DNA of 55,845 nt, taken from positions 1-55,845 of the forward strand of contig JAMYWO010000157.1 of the NCBI GenBank assembly GCA_024220525.1, read 5' to 3'. Under the pieces are notes generated by a model, which had not been told where the DNA came from, did no database searches, and saw only the letters and a program-made list of their open reading frames with translations. Position numbers and translations under genes: made by a program. The number at the start of each line of letters is the position of its first letter. Positions within the stretch are counted from its first letter, which is position 1. Source of the DNA: Cochliopodium minus. Lineage: Eukaryota > Discosea > Himatismenida > Cochliopodiidae. Below are positions 33,120 to 45,941 of this stretch, in pieces.

Positions 33120-36100
33120 ATGAAGAATTTTGGGATCTTATTCATCTTTGTTTCTATTCTTTTGATCACAAATTGTATGAATTCCACCTTTATATCAAAA
33201 ATGTACAGCATATTTAAAAAAATAAATTTTATATTCTTTGTACTGCTCTAGCATTAAAAGTCATTAAAATCACGTATAAAGAAAAGACAAGATTGATGGG
33301 ATTCAGTGAGAGAATAGGTGAATAAATAAAATTTTAATTGATTTCCAAAAAAAATATATAAAAAATTAATTTTTCACAGAATATTTAAATTTATCAAAAT
33401 TTATCAAAACAAAAAAGAATCTTATGTGCTCGAAATATATTTTGATCAAAGATTATACTTCAAAGATGGAAACGTCATTAAACCTCTTTCAGAATATAAT
33501 TACACATACTCACCTCAAAACGTTCTTCCCACCCTTTTTGAAATGGAAAATTCTAAATTAGGGATGTGCTTAGGAAGGGCAAACTCAATGTGCGCACAAT
33601 TTTCTGATGGAATAGTAAAAAAAAAAAAAAAGAAACTTTTAAAATATTTTTTTAATAAATAATTAAATTATCTCTTTAAAAAATAAGCATAATATGGCAG
33701 GAATATTCGAACTAAATTGTTTAAATAATTTAAAAATACTTTCTCTTCCTAAAATTGAAAATGTAAACTTCTTTTTTTAAAAAAAAAAATAAAATAAAAT
33801 TAACTTTTATAGATTCTAACCTACGTCGTTCCTTTTGGAGGGCAAATTTTGGATTATATGATTCCATTAATACCATCCGAAAATCCATTTGATACAATGG
33901 CAAATCAATATGGGTAAAAAAGAACAATATAATTTTCTTCAAACATTTTATTAAAGAATTATATATGGAAACAGTTTTTTAGATTATGATTGGAGTTTTG
34001 TAGAAAATAAATTATCTTTTTTGGTGTTCAATAGATTAACAAGAAGTCCTGGTATTTATTTTCGTTCAAAATAATAACTTATAAAAAAAAAAAATTGTTT
34101 ATTTTGTTTAATGAATTGAAGATCAATTCACTGTACAATATAACTTTAGAGTTAGACCGAACATCACCCAAGTAAACACTTGTAGATTATCATTATACAA
34201 TTCCAATGCTATTGGATACACAGGGCTTCAGCTTGTAGACATAGAAGGAAATGTAAAAAAAAAAATTGTTGATTACAAAAATCAATTTATAATAATTTAA
34301 ATAATAAATTTTTGTATTAATTTTTAATTGACAATTTTTTTTTTAATATTTAATATTTTGTCAGATACCTAGTGGTTTTGAAAATATTATTCCAGTACCT
34401 GCAGAAGTACCTACTGTCTGTACCGAAGATGTTATTAGCTATGCTAAAACAATAATAAATAACATCACAAGCAATGTAAATCAAGACAACACTTGGTAAA
34501 AAATAAATAAAAATAAAAATAAAAATAAAAAATTAATAAAATATAAAAAAAATAAATTAAAATAAATGGAAATAAATAATTAACAAAAAAAAATTATTTT
34601 TAAAGGAACTCGATGATTGATAGACTATGGGAAACAGGATTTTTTCTTCTGAGCGAAAAAATTGTTTCGTGTAAAAATTACCTTGACAATCAACTTACTT
34701 CAACACAAACCTTGTTTAACTTTGAAAGTCAGGTCTGTTATGCCAAAGATCAAACACCAGTAAATTTATTGATTTTTTTAAAAAAAAAAAAATTTTAAAA
34801 TGAAAAACATCATAAAATAAAAACTTTTTCTTTAATAAAAATTATTAATAATAAAATTTTTTTAATAAAAATTTTTTATATTTTTTACGAGGAATGGTTA
34901 TCTGATGGATGCTGCAACAGTTTGTTGTTACAATGGGGAATAAAGTGCTGCTACTCAAGAAATGTTTCAGGAGAATTTCCACAGTTTAAGTCTTTACAAC
35001 CAAAAGTGACAGAGAGCTGCCTCAACTCTTACCAAGCTCAAAATACATTAAGAGATTATATCACTTTAAGAAACTTGTATTTAGACCCTAAAACTGGTTG
35101 TACAGTAAAAAATCAAATAAAAAAAAAATTATTTTTAATTTATTTTTTTTTTCATTAAAATCATTTAAATTTATTTTAATCTCTTCATTCAAATTATTTA
35201 AAACTTGTTATATTTTAATTTTTTTTTTTAAAGGTAAATTCAGTCAATTCTTACAATTACAAAGCATTAAATGGACAGTGGGAAAGTAAAAAGAAAATAA
35301 TTTAATTCGAATTATTTAATCTTTTTTTTAAAAAAAAAAAAGCTTTATTTCTTTGTTTTAACAAATATGCGAGATATTACACTCCTATCACTTGGACTCT
35401 CCCAACAGGTTAAAAATAAAATTATTTAAAAAAAAAAATTTTTTTTTATTTATTTATTTTAAAAAAATTTAAAAAAATATTGAACTAAAATATTTATTAA
35501 ACTTGTAGGACAAGCATTATCTCCTCTTTTTTGTAACGATGACTCCGAGTAAAAATTTCTGAAATAATAAAAACTTTTATAAATTAACTTTTTGAAATTT
35601 TAAATAAAAAACCTCAGTTGCTTTTGCTCGAGATGCAATTTAATAACGGGTTTATGTAACTATTGTAATATAAATGACACTGACAAATCTATGATGGACT
35701 GTTTCCAGAGAAATGGCAAACTAAAAATAAATTAATTTATTTTTTTATTTTTTTTTTAAATTTAAAATTTAATGATTAATTCTTATTTATTTCAATTTTA
35801 TTTTTGATTTGTGTAAGTTTTTTTTTGATTATTTTTTTATTAGGAAGTATCCCACTTTATATAAAAAATTTGGCAAGTGATGAATGGAACATTTCGCATT
35901 CTGAAGTGGACATCTTCTTCCCCACTCTTTTCAACAAAACGAGAATAGAACAATGTCTCACCCCCACCGCTTTAATATTGACCAACGTAACCAACCAAAG
36001 TGATTGTCTCATTACGGGTAAAAAAATAAAAAAATAAAAATGAAAAATTTAAAAAAAAATAATAAAAAAATAAAAAATAAATAAAATAATATAGAAATAA

Positions 36101-39100
36101 AAATTTTTTAAAAATGTTAAAAAGGTAACTGTAGAAACCAAATTTTCACCGGCCTTTTATACCCACAAACGAACCAGTCAGATTGCCCTTCAAATTCTTC
36201 ATTCCATGGAGTTTGTGAAGTATGTAGATCACAAGGAGAATGCTATAAATATCCATTTGGTAAACTAAAATAATTAACAATATAATAAATGAAAATAAAA
36301 ATAAAAATAAAAAAAATGAAAAAATATTTAAAAAATAAAAGAAAATTATAAAAATAAAAAATTATTAAAATAAAAAATAAATGTTGTTATTTTTAAAAAG
36401 GTGATGCTTGTGTAATGAATGATCCTATTTTAATGGATGAAAGTAGTTGTACTTCTAAAGGATATTTTTGGAATCCATTTGAAAATTTTTGTTTTGCCAA
36501 TATGAACAACACGTAAAAAAAAAATATTCAAAAAAAAAAAAAAAAATTAAACATCAACATTTTATTTTAATTGAAAAAAAAATTAAAAATTCAAAAAATT
36601 TTGTTAAATTTTTATTTAGAGAATGTCAATGTTTCACAGGTACAAATAATTACACTAATTGTGTGGAAGGGTTTTGTAAGTCAAACATTTTTGTTTCACA
36701 GTCACTTTGTCTCTTCAACCCTTTCAATGATTTCCAGACTAAATATTGGGACTCCCTTTTGAACGTTTGTATAGTAAAAGTTCTATCAAAACAAGAATGC
36801 GCTGACTATTCTGGTAAATTTACATTTTTATTTTTTAATTTTTAATTTATAATTTTTGATTTTTAGATTTTAGATTTTTAATTTTTAATTTTAAATTTTT
36901 AATTTTTAATTTTTAATTTTAGGATCATGGGTTTATGGAAAAAGCTGGAGAAAAGGATTAGATATTACAATGACCCAAAGTCAATGCGAGAGTTTAGATG
37001 TTTGTTTGGTGAATGACAAATTCCAAGTTGGAAATTGCAATAGTTCTACTGAATGTATAGGATTGTGTCCTGAATGTCATTCTCAAATTGTAAAAAAAAA
37101 TTTTTAATATTATTTTATTTTCATTAAAAAATTTTTTAATCAAATATTTAATTTTTTTTTAAAAAATATTTTTGTTATCAATTTTTTTTTTTTGAATGTG
37201 TTAAATTAAATTTTTAATAATTTTAATTTTTTTTTGAACACAAAAGTTAAATTAAATATTTTATTTTTTGTTATCAATTTTTTTATAATTTATTTTTATT
37301 TAATTTTTTTATTAATATTAAAAAATTTCATGAAGGGATACGCAAATGGGGTTTGCTACTCAAAGCTGATACATGACAGAATAAATTGTATGACACTTGG
37401 AGGAAACTGGCAAATGAAAGACTCTGTCTGCATGTTTGCATACAACCAAACGTTCTGCAATCAAATAAACTACGTGTGGGAAAGCTGTGAAAACATGAAC
37501 TACTCCTTGTGTCAGTCTTGTTCTAACGGGGAATCTTCTTGTCCTAATACAGCAAATCACGCTTTAGGTTGTTATTGGAATTCTCAGAATCAGTGTGACA
37601 AAACTCTTCCTAGTGGTGTCTGTGAGCAAAATGGTGAGATAACAAAAAAAAATTCGAAATTTTTATGTTTTTATTTTAAAATTTTTTAAAATTTTTTTGT
37701 TGTAATTTTTTAATTTTTAATTTTTTAATTTTTCTGATTCTCATTTTTTAATATTTCAAGAATATTGTTTTGATATGAAGGTAAAATTTAAAAAAAAAAA
37801 AAATTATAAAAATTTTAAATAAATAAATAAAAAATAATGAAACAAATATAAAAATATAAAAATAAATATAAAAATAAATAAAACAATAATAAACAAATTT
37901 TAAAATAATAAAAATTACAAAAATTATTTTTTAGAGCTATCCTGCTTGTGCCTATATAACTAGTACCATGGATGGATATGGATGTCCTATTTGTTTATGG
38001 GATTTGAAAATAGCAGATACTGGAGAAGGAAATGTAGTTCGACTTAACAGCTCTTACTACAACACAACCAACCTCAATCCTCCTTCTACCGCAAAAGATC
38101 TGTTTGCTGGTAATAAAATTACACAATTTAAATTTTATTATAATTAATTTTTTAACAAATTAAAAAATTTATTTTATTTAAGAATTAATTAATTTTTTAA
38201 ATATTTTTCTAATTAATTTTTTAACAATTTAATTTAATTTATTTTAATGTTAAGAATTAATTCATTTTTAATTATTTGTTATATTTATTGTTTTATTTTT
38301 TCTATTTTTTATTTATTTTTAAATTTTAATTCCATATTTTAAGAATTCATTTTTATTTTTATTTTTATTTTCATTTTAATTATTTGTTTTTTAATTTTAA
38401 TTTTTTTTTACAAAAGCAAACTTCGATTTGTATTCAATCTTTGGATGCATGAACAGAAAGGTCAATAAACAAGTATGTGCCTCGAATGGAGGGAGATGGA
38501 TAGACCCTTTCATGACCAAAGAATCTTGCCTGTCGGTAGAAGCATGTACAGAATCCATAGATAACGATCAGTGTTTATACAAATACGATTATGCTTTTGC
38601 AACTATTGATAATGCAACTAACAAAACTAAACAAGAATGTACCAAATGTGGAGGGGTTTATGTAAAAATAATTTTTAAAAATAATTTTTAGATTTTCAAT
38701 ACGTTTCAATTTACATTCTCGATTTTCAATTAATATTTCTTGAATTTTTAATTTTATTAATTTTATTAATTTTATTAATTTTATTAATTTTATTAATTTT
38801 ATTAATTTTATTAATTTTAATTAATTTTTTAGTTTTATTGATTTCATTATTTTATTTTTAATTCTCGATTTTCAATTAATATTTTTTAATTTTTAATTTT
38901 TTTAAAGGGTCCAATTTACCAATGGAAAAGCTCACAAACAATTCCCTCGACCAAATTTTCAAGTAGATGGAAATCTAGCATCTGGGAACCTGTCAACTCT
39001 TATGTACCCTTCATATCCCCGTACAAACTAAGTACATTCAAAAAAAAATGATATAATTTTTTTAATCAATTAATTTTAATTTCAAAAAAAAAAAAAATAC

Positions 39101-42100
39101 TTTTAATTTTTTAATTTTAAAAAATATTTTTAAGAATTTTTTTAATTTTAAAAATATTTTTTAAGAATTTTTTTAATTGAAAATTTTCATTTATTTTTTT
39201 AGGCTATTATATGAACAGATATTTATTTAGAAGACCTCATTATTCTCTTCTTTCAGCTATTCAATGTGAGACATCTCCCATATTCGACACTGCTCAATAC
39301 ATCAATTGTGACTGCCAAGAAAAAAAGAAAAGCACGTCTACTTTCTCTTGTTACCCTTCCACTATAAGCACTTTGGTAAAAAAAATTTTATTTTGTTAAT
39401 TATCTTTATTAAATAATTTTATTTTAATTTAAATTAATTTCTTATTTTCTTAATTATTTTTATTTTAAAATTAATTCATTTGAAACTATTTAAAGTTTAA
39501 TGAATTGTTTTTAAAATAATTTTTTAAATTGTCTTCATTTTATTATTTTTAAATATCATGTTTTTAAATTAATTAATTTTTTATTTTTAAAAAAATTAAT
39601 TCATTTTCTTTTTTAAAATCATTTTCTTTTTAAAAATATTTAAAAATTGTTATAATTATTTTATTATTTTTTAAAACAAAATTATTTTTATTTTCTAAAG
39701 GTTGGATCCCAACTTTTTTGTCATGGGGAAGCTTTGAGTATTAGATTGGGAGTTTCAAACATCATTTTCTCCAACCAATCCGTATCTCTTAGTAAATATT
39801 GTACATTATTAACTTTGAGATCTGTAGGTTCTGGTCAATTTAAAAGGAAACCCCTCATTGGTTCTTCTGCCCTGCTTGGTAAATAATTTATAAAAAATAA
39901 AAAAATAAAAATAAAATAAAAATGAAAATAAAAACAAAATTAAAAAAATTTTTAAAAATAAAAATAAAAATAAAATGAAAAATAAATAAAAAATTAAAAA
40001 AAAATTTTAAATGAAAATAAAAATAAAATAAATAAAAATAAAAGAAACAACTTTTTTAAATTATATCAAAATGAAAATTTTTAAATAGAAACAACATTTA
40101 AAATAAATTTTGATATTTTAGGATCATTAAGTCACAGAAACAATGAGTACGCATTGGTGAAAAACAGTTTCGGGATTATCGTCGGACAATTGTTGGGTGA
40201 TGGTCTCATCTTCGAATTTGACAACTCCTCCTTCTCTTCCTCTTCTAAAAGAGATTTTTTTGATGGAACCAACTTTACTGTTTGTATAGATGCAAGTGTA
40301 AAAAATAAAAAATAAAATAAATAAAATAAATAAAAAATAAAAAATATAAAAAAATAAAAATCAATAAAATAAAATAAATAAAAATCAATAAAAAAATAAA
40401 AAAATAAAAAAATAAAAAAATAAAAAAATAAAAAAATAAATAAATAAAATAAATAAATAAATAAAATAAATAAAAAAATAAAAATAAAAATAAAAAAATA
40501 AAAAAATAAATAAAATAAAAAAATAAAAATAAAAAAAAAGCAAAATTGTAAAAATAAATTTTATTTAGGATAACATCAAAAACGATTTTGCTGATTTTCC
40601 TAATTACCAATTCGCCACCACAACAGATTACAAAACATGGACTCCTCTAAATATCGATGTCACCTTTGAAAACCAACAGTATTGTGGAGTAATTTTTTTT
40701 TAAATTTTTTTTTTTCTTAAAATTTTTTTAAATTTTTTAAATTTTTTTAAAATTTTTTTATTTTTTTAAAATTTTTTTATTTATTTTATTTTTTCTTAAA
40801 ATAATTTTTAATTTTTATTTTTTAAATTTTACTTTTCAAAAAAATCCATTTAAAAAAAATTAATTTAATTTTTATTCTAAAGGTCTTACCTTCAGTTTCT
40901 TCTACAATATTTGCAGTTTCACTGGCTGATGATTGGGAAAATATAACTTCAATTTTTGATGGAAATAAGTATCATTATTTTTTCAATTTTAATTTTTTAA
41001 TTTAAATTTTTTAATATTTTTTAATTTAAATTTTTTAATATTTTTAATTTAAATTTTTTAGTTCGGTTAGAATAGTTTTATATTTCATGAGCGGATGTCT
41101 TTTCTTGTTGGTACTATTATCATTGGCAGCACTCATATTCCACTTTTACTACGGAAAAAACTTTTACTCCATCCCCAAATTTTGTTTGATTTTCATTCTA
41201 ATTTATGCTTCCTTAAGGTAAAATACTTTTATTTAATTCATATTTTATTTTTTATTTTAATTTTAATTGTTTTATTTTTTTAATTCATTTGTTTTTTTAT
41301 TAATTCAACATTTTTCACTTTATTTAAATTTTTTTTAAAAAAAAAAAAAAAGAGGAATTTATTTCTTTGTTTTTGCACATGGAACCATTAATGGAATAGC
41401 AGAAAATGTGGCGGGATATTTCATCTTAGCAGATCTTCCCTACTACGTTTTTTTGAGGTAAAAAAGATCAATGAATTTTTAGAAAAACTAACATCACATT
41501 TTTAATTGAACATAGTATTTTCGTTTTGGTCGTACTTTTTTGGGCTGTACAAAAATTTTTATGATTTTTTTAATTTTTCAATTATTTTTAATATTTTATT
41601 TTAATTATTTTTAATATTTTATTTAAAAAATTTTTAAAAATTTTTATTATTTTTTAATTTTTAATTTTTAAAATATTAATTTTAAATTTTTAATTTTTGA
41701 ATTTTTTTTAAATTTATTTGTAAATCATTTAGATGACCACAAAAATGAGTAATAAGACGATTTTGAACAGACTGAAACTCCCTGTCATTCTGTCCAACTT
41801 TGTTCTTTACTCCTTTTTTGTAATTGTATTAGTAGTCAATGTAACAATACCTGGTGATAGTGCAAACACTCTCAACAAAGTTTACAAAACAATAATTGGT
41901 AATTTTAAAATAATTTTATTATTTTATTTATTTTTAATTAAAATTTAATTTATAATGTAAATATTTCCAAAAAAAAAAAAAAGCTTGTATTGCTGTCATA
42001 ATTATTATTTCAGCAGTAATTTTTGGTGTGATGTTTCTATTGGCCATCAACAGAGGAAGAAAACTTCAAAAGTCAAGTAAAAATAAAAATTATAATAAAA

Positions 42101-42500
42101 TAAAAAATAATAAATTTTTTTAAAAAAAAAAAAGAAATTCCATTCATTCTGGTGAAGGTAAAAATTAAAAAAAAAAACACATTTGATTTTTTAATTTTAT
42201 TTTTGAATAGAGTACAATTGTTTTGACCATTACAGCTATTGCTATGTTATTACAAGTGTTATATTTAATTTATTCTGCTTACTTTACTGGAAACATTGCT
42301 TTTGCAGTAACTAATTATTTTGCATTTGTAAGAAATATCCAAAAGAGAATTCTCTGAAATTTATTTTAAATCTCTTTTTTAAACAGGAGGTCATACCTGT
42401 CATACTTTTATTTTTTTTATTCGCTTTTGTTGATGTCAGAAAAGAAAAAAAAAGTTCTGGGACTTCTGGGACTAAATTGGAAAAGTTTTCAAACAAATAA
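33120..42500 (+). CDS. Large Cys-rich ectodomain seven-transmembrane receptor-like protein, about 36 exons
   Basis: Starting at the ATG at 33120, a signal peptide (MKNFGILFIFVSILLITNS) is followed by short exons that mostly join in phase to about 1,550 residues. The ectodomain (about 1,250 residues) is rich in Cys and N-glycosylation sequons, with recurring CxxC/CxxxxC units (CQCFTGTNNYTNC, CIGLCPECHS, CQSCSNGESSC). The last 270 residues have seven hydrophobic spans: from 41059 (VLYFMSGCLFLLVLLSLAAL) to 42400 (VIPVILLFFLFAFVDV), with a short Lys-rich cytosolic end. Spans 2-4 (IYASLRGIYFF; LADLPYYVFLS; VLVVLFWA) resemble the THH1/TOM1/TOM3 (DUF1084) seven-helix group. The phase between the second and third exons (near 33300-33390) is not settled. 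It includes a 20-base exon (37761-37780) and a GC-AG intron (35716-35843). The likely role is surface sensing or adhesion; the ligand is unknown. Confidence 0.75.
38752..38822 (+). repeat. Tandem TTTTATTAA repeat in an intron
   Basis: Eight nearly perfect 9-base units of ATTTTATTA lie in the intron after the exon ending at about 38659. It is a simple microsatellite, without coding or visible regulatory meaning. Confidence 0.85.
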
Positions 42501-42741
42501 ATGTTAAAAATAAAATTGATATATTAATAGTGATTGCTTGAAATTATTTATTTTTTTGATAAACATATAGATATATCTTAATAAATACTTAAATAAAAAT
42601 TTTTCTCTTTTCCCTTTGATTCAGAATCCCAAACATTTCATATTTGGTCCCTAAAAATTGGGATATTTGATGAAACTTTTCTTTTTTACTTTTAAAATGT
42701 TTAATTTTAATCAAATAAAAAGGAAGAAGTAAAGAGAAAGA

Positions 42742-45700
42742 TTAATTAGATGTTTTCTTTATCATTCCGACTAGTTTATCTTTTTTGGTTTGACTTTTAT
42801 TTTGGTAGTAATGATCCTCATTCCCAACAACAAAGTTGTGAAGTTTCAAAAAAGATTCAAATCTCTTGTTCTTTCTGCACTCATTGACATTTCTTTCGTA
42901 CCAAAAAAGAGCACCGACAACGTGACAAGTAGTTGGATCATGATTAGTAACAGACTCTCCAACTTTGAACTCTTTCATGATTTTGAATGGAAAGTTAGGA
43001 GGGGAGATAACTTTGGAAATTTCTTTCTCTATTTCTACTAAAAACTCTTTGGTGACGAATGATCCTGTGATTACAATGCAACTAAGAATTTGTTTTTGTT
43101 GATCAGTAGGAAGATCCTTCAAAAGATTAAAAAGATGTTTGACCACTTTTTTTTTTTTTTTTTGAAAAAAAATTTAATAAACAAAAAAAACAAAAAACAT
43201 AATAATAATTCAAAAAAAGTTCACAAAAAAAAATTTATGAAACAAATTTAATAAAAAATAAAAAAAACATAATATATGCTTAAATAAAATTTAAAAAAAT
43301 ATTTACCTAATCCTGGAAGATGAGAATTTGGCAAAGATTCTTTTCTCTTGTCCCAGTGAGTGTTTATCAAATCTTCAGTTACAGAAAACTCTTTGATTCC
43401 TTTGAAGAAGAAATGATTGAGTTTTTGAGGAGCATCGATTCCATGTTCACATTGGTCGAATGGAAGCTCACAGACTACTTTCTCATTAATCACAGCCCAC
43501 ATATTGAAGCATCGCGAGTTGAAATCAATTACGAGACCTGTGTCAATTATATAAAAATAAAAAAAAATTATTTCAAGTTTTATAAATTAAATTTATAGTA
43601 AAATTTCAAATTAAATTTTAAATTATTTTTATTTGAAATTTCTTTGTTTCAATTCACTTTATTTCAAATAAAAATTTAATATAATTTATATTTATTACTC
43701 CAAAATTTACAATTTGGTTTGCGAATATTGATTTTAACTGTTGTAGAATTTCTCCATCTCAAATTTTAATTTTTTAATTTTTAATTTTTAATTTTTATTT
43801 TTTATTTTTATTTTTTTGTTTTTAATTTTTATTTTTTAATGTTTACCAGTTAAGGATTGATAAAAGGAAAGAGAAGCAATGTGGTGTGGAACAGAGATGT
43901 AACCAAATAAATTGTACATGTCTTTAACTATAGAGTTTATCTCTGGTCCCATAACCTTTTTGAAAAATCCATCAAAAGGCTCCACAATAACCAAAATATT
44001 TTTACCTAATCAAAAAAATAAAAAAAATTTATTAATTAAAAAACAAAAAAATCAAAAAATAAAAATAAAATAAAAAACAAAAAAAATTAAAATGAAAAAA
44101 ATAAAAAATAAAAATAAAAAAAAACAAAAAAAAAAATAGAAAAAAAACAAAATATAAATAAAATATAAAAAAAAATTATTTTTAAAAATAAAAAATAATA
44201 AAAAAAATTTTGTTAATTAAAAATTTTTTATTAATTAAAAAAATTATTATTAATAAAAAAAATTATTATTAATAAAAAAAAATTACCCAAATATCTTCCA
44301 AACATTTTTGCAATGTATTCGGGTGATTGTAGGGTCCTGTTGATGGAAACAGGAACGAAGTGTTTGAATTCTTCTTGTTTGACGTTCTCAAATACTTCTT
44401 TGTAACCAAAGTGTTGATCCCACCTTGTCATTTTTCTACCATGTCCCTTTTCAAATAAATTCAAAAAAAAAAATGAATTGTTTAAAAAAATAAAAAAATA
44501 AAAAAATAAAAAAATAAAAAAATAAAAAATAAAAAAAAATAAAAAAAAGAGATAAAAAATAAAAATAAGAAAAAAAAAATAAAAATAAGAAAATATTGAA
44601 AATAAAAAAAAAATTTTTACATAAAAAGTATGTTTATGAGTAGCAGCGATGTTCTCTACTTTTTTGGTTTCGATTTCCCACTGAAAAGGGCTGTCAAATA
44701 AGATTTGGGTATGATTGGGTTTTGAGTGAGCAGCGCAATAAAGAGAGAATTTTCCATTGGAGTCCTTCAAATAAGAAGTGGGATCTATCGTTTTCTCATT
44801 TTTGCTTTTTATATAATAATTGCCTTCTCTTTTAAATGAAAGGCCACATTCTTTGCACACACTACATTCTCCGCAGAACCTTCCTCCCAACTCGTAACTA
44901 GGATATCCGTTGTACATGTACGTATTACAATTTATGCACTCGTACTTTAAAGAATTCGTCAATTCTAACAAATAAAAACGTTGAAAATCAAACAAAAAAA
45001 AAAACGGATCTAAAAATCATAGCAAACAAAAAAATAAAAAAATGAAAAATAAAAATAAAAATAAAAAAATAAAAATAAAAAAAATAAAAATAAAAATAAA
45101 AATAAAATAAAAAAAAAAATAAAAATAAAAATAAAAATAAAATAAAAATAAAAAAAAAAATAAAAAATAAAAAAATAAAATCAAAGATTCGAATAATTTT
45201 TAAAATAAAAAATTAGTAAAAAATTGGTTAAAAAATAATCACTTTTGGTAGCCATTTTATAGATGGAGCGACCCAAATCAAGAGAAGAGATATTATCCAA
45301 AGGAGAATGAGTGTGAGTCTTTACAAAACGGAAAATCTGAAACCAATCATTCAAATTGGCACTCAATTTTAATTGCTCATTAGTGATTCCAAAAGGCAAC
45401 TCGTAAGATTTAGAAAGAGGAGAATTCAAATATAAGTTCCTCCATATCTTTCCGTCTCTTCCCAGGGCATAAAAGAATTTGCAGCAGCTCATTACGGAAC
45501 AAACTTGATTGATATTTAAAAGCATGAAAATTTTCGTCCACAAAACTTTTGGTAAGTTCAAGTTTTGGGAGAATACTTGGGTCCTTGCATTTCTTTGAAT
45601 GTTGAGTGACAAAAGGTATGTGTCTGTTGATTCCTTCAAATTTCCCTTTGATTCTGATTCAATAGAATAAAATTGAAAAAATCAAAAAATATAAAAAATA

Positions 45701-45888
45701 TAAAAAATAAAATAAAAACAAAAAAAGTAAAAATAAAATTAAAAAATAAAATAATAAAAAAATAAAAATAATTTATGAAAAAAATTACCGTGTTTTAAAG
45801 ATCTTTTATAAAGAGTGATCATTTTTGTGTACTCTGTATTTTCTTGTAGATCTTCTTTAAAAATAGAGGAATCTACTCTTTTGAACAT
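42742..45888 (-). CDS. F-box / LIM / actin-like fusion protein
   Basis: Seven minus-strand exons, 45888-45789, 45653-45243, 44964-44621, 44446-44287, 44005-43847, 43537-43307 and 43145-42742, join in phase to exactly 602 residues. Residues about 65-110 are an F-box (LNLPKVLWTKIFMLL, then CCKFFYALGRDGKIWRNLY), which would bind Skp1 in an SCF ligase. Residues 180-248 form a LIM-type zinc site: C-x2-C, 17 residues, C-x2-C-x2-C-x2-C, 34 residues, C-x2-H. From about 286 the protein resembles the actin fold: ILVIVEPFDGFFKKVMG, then IVKDMYNLFGYISVPHH, then GLVIDFNSRCFNMW (second phosphate loop region, glycines lost) and ILSCIVITGSF near the nucleotide site. The first phosphate loop is not visible, so it may not hydrolyse ATP. 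It is tail-to-tail with the receptor gene. Confidence 0.82.
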
Positions 45889-45941
45889 AACTATTTCAAT
45901 GTAAAAATTAGTCAGTAAACAGTTTTTTTTTTATTTATTTT

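Noticed and set aside
40275-40610. Minus-strand Phe/Ile/Leu-rich frame that looks like a membrane protein
   Set aside because: It comes from an intron made of A/T repeats within the receptor gene on the plus strand; composition alone produces the hydrophobic residues.
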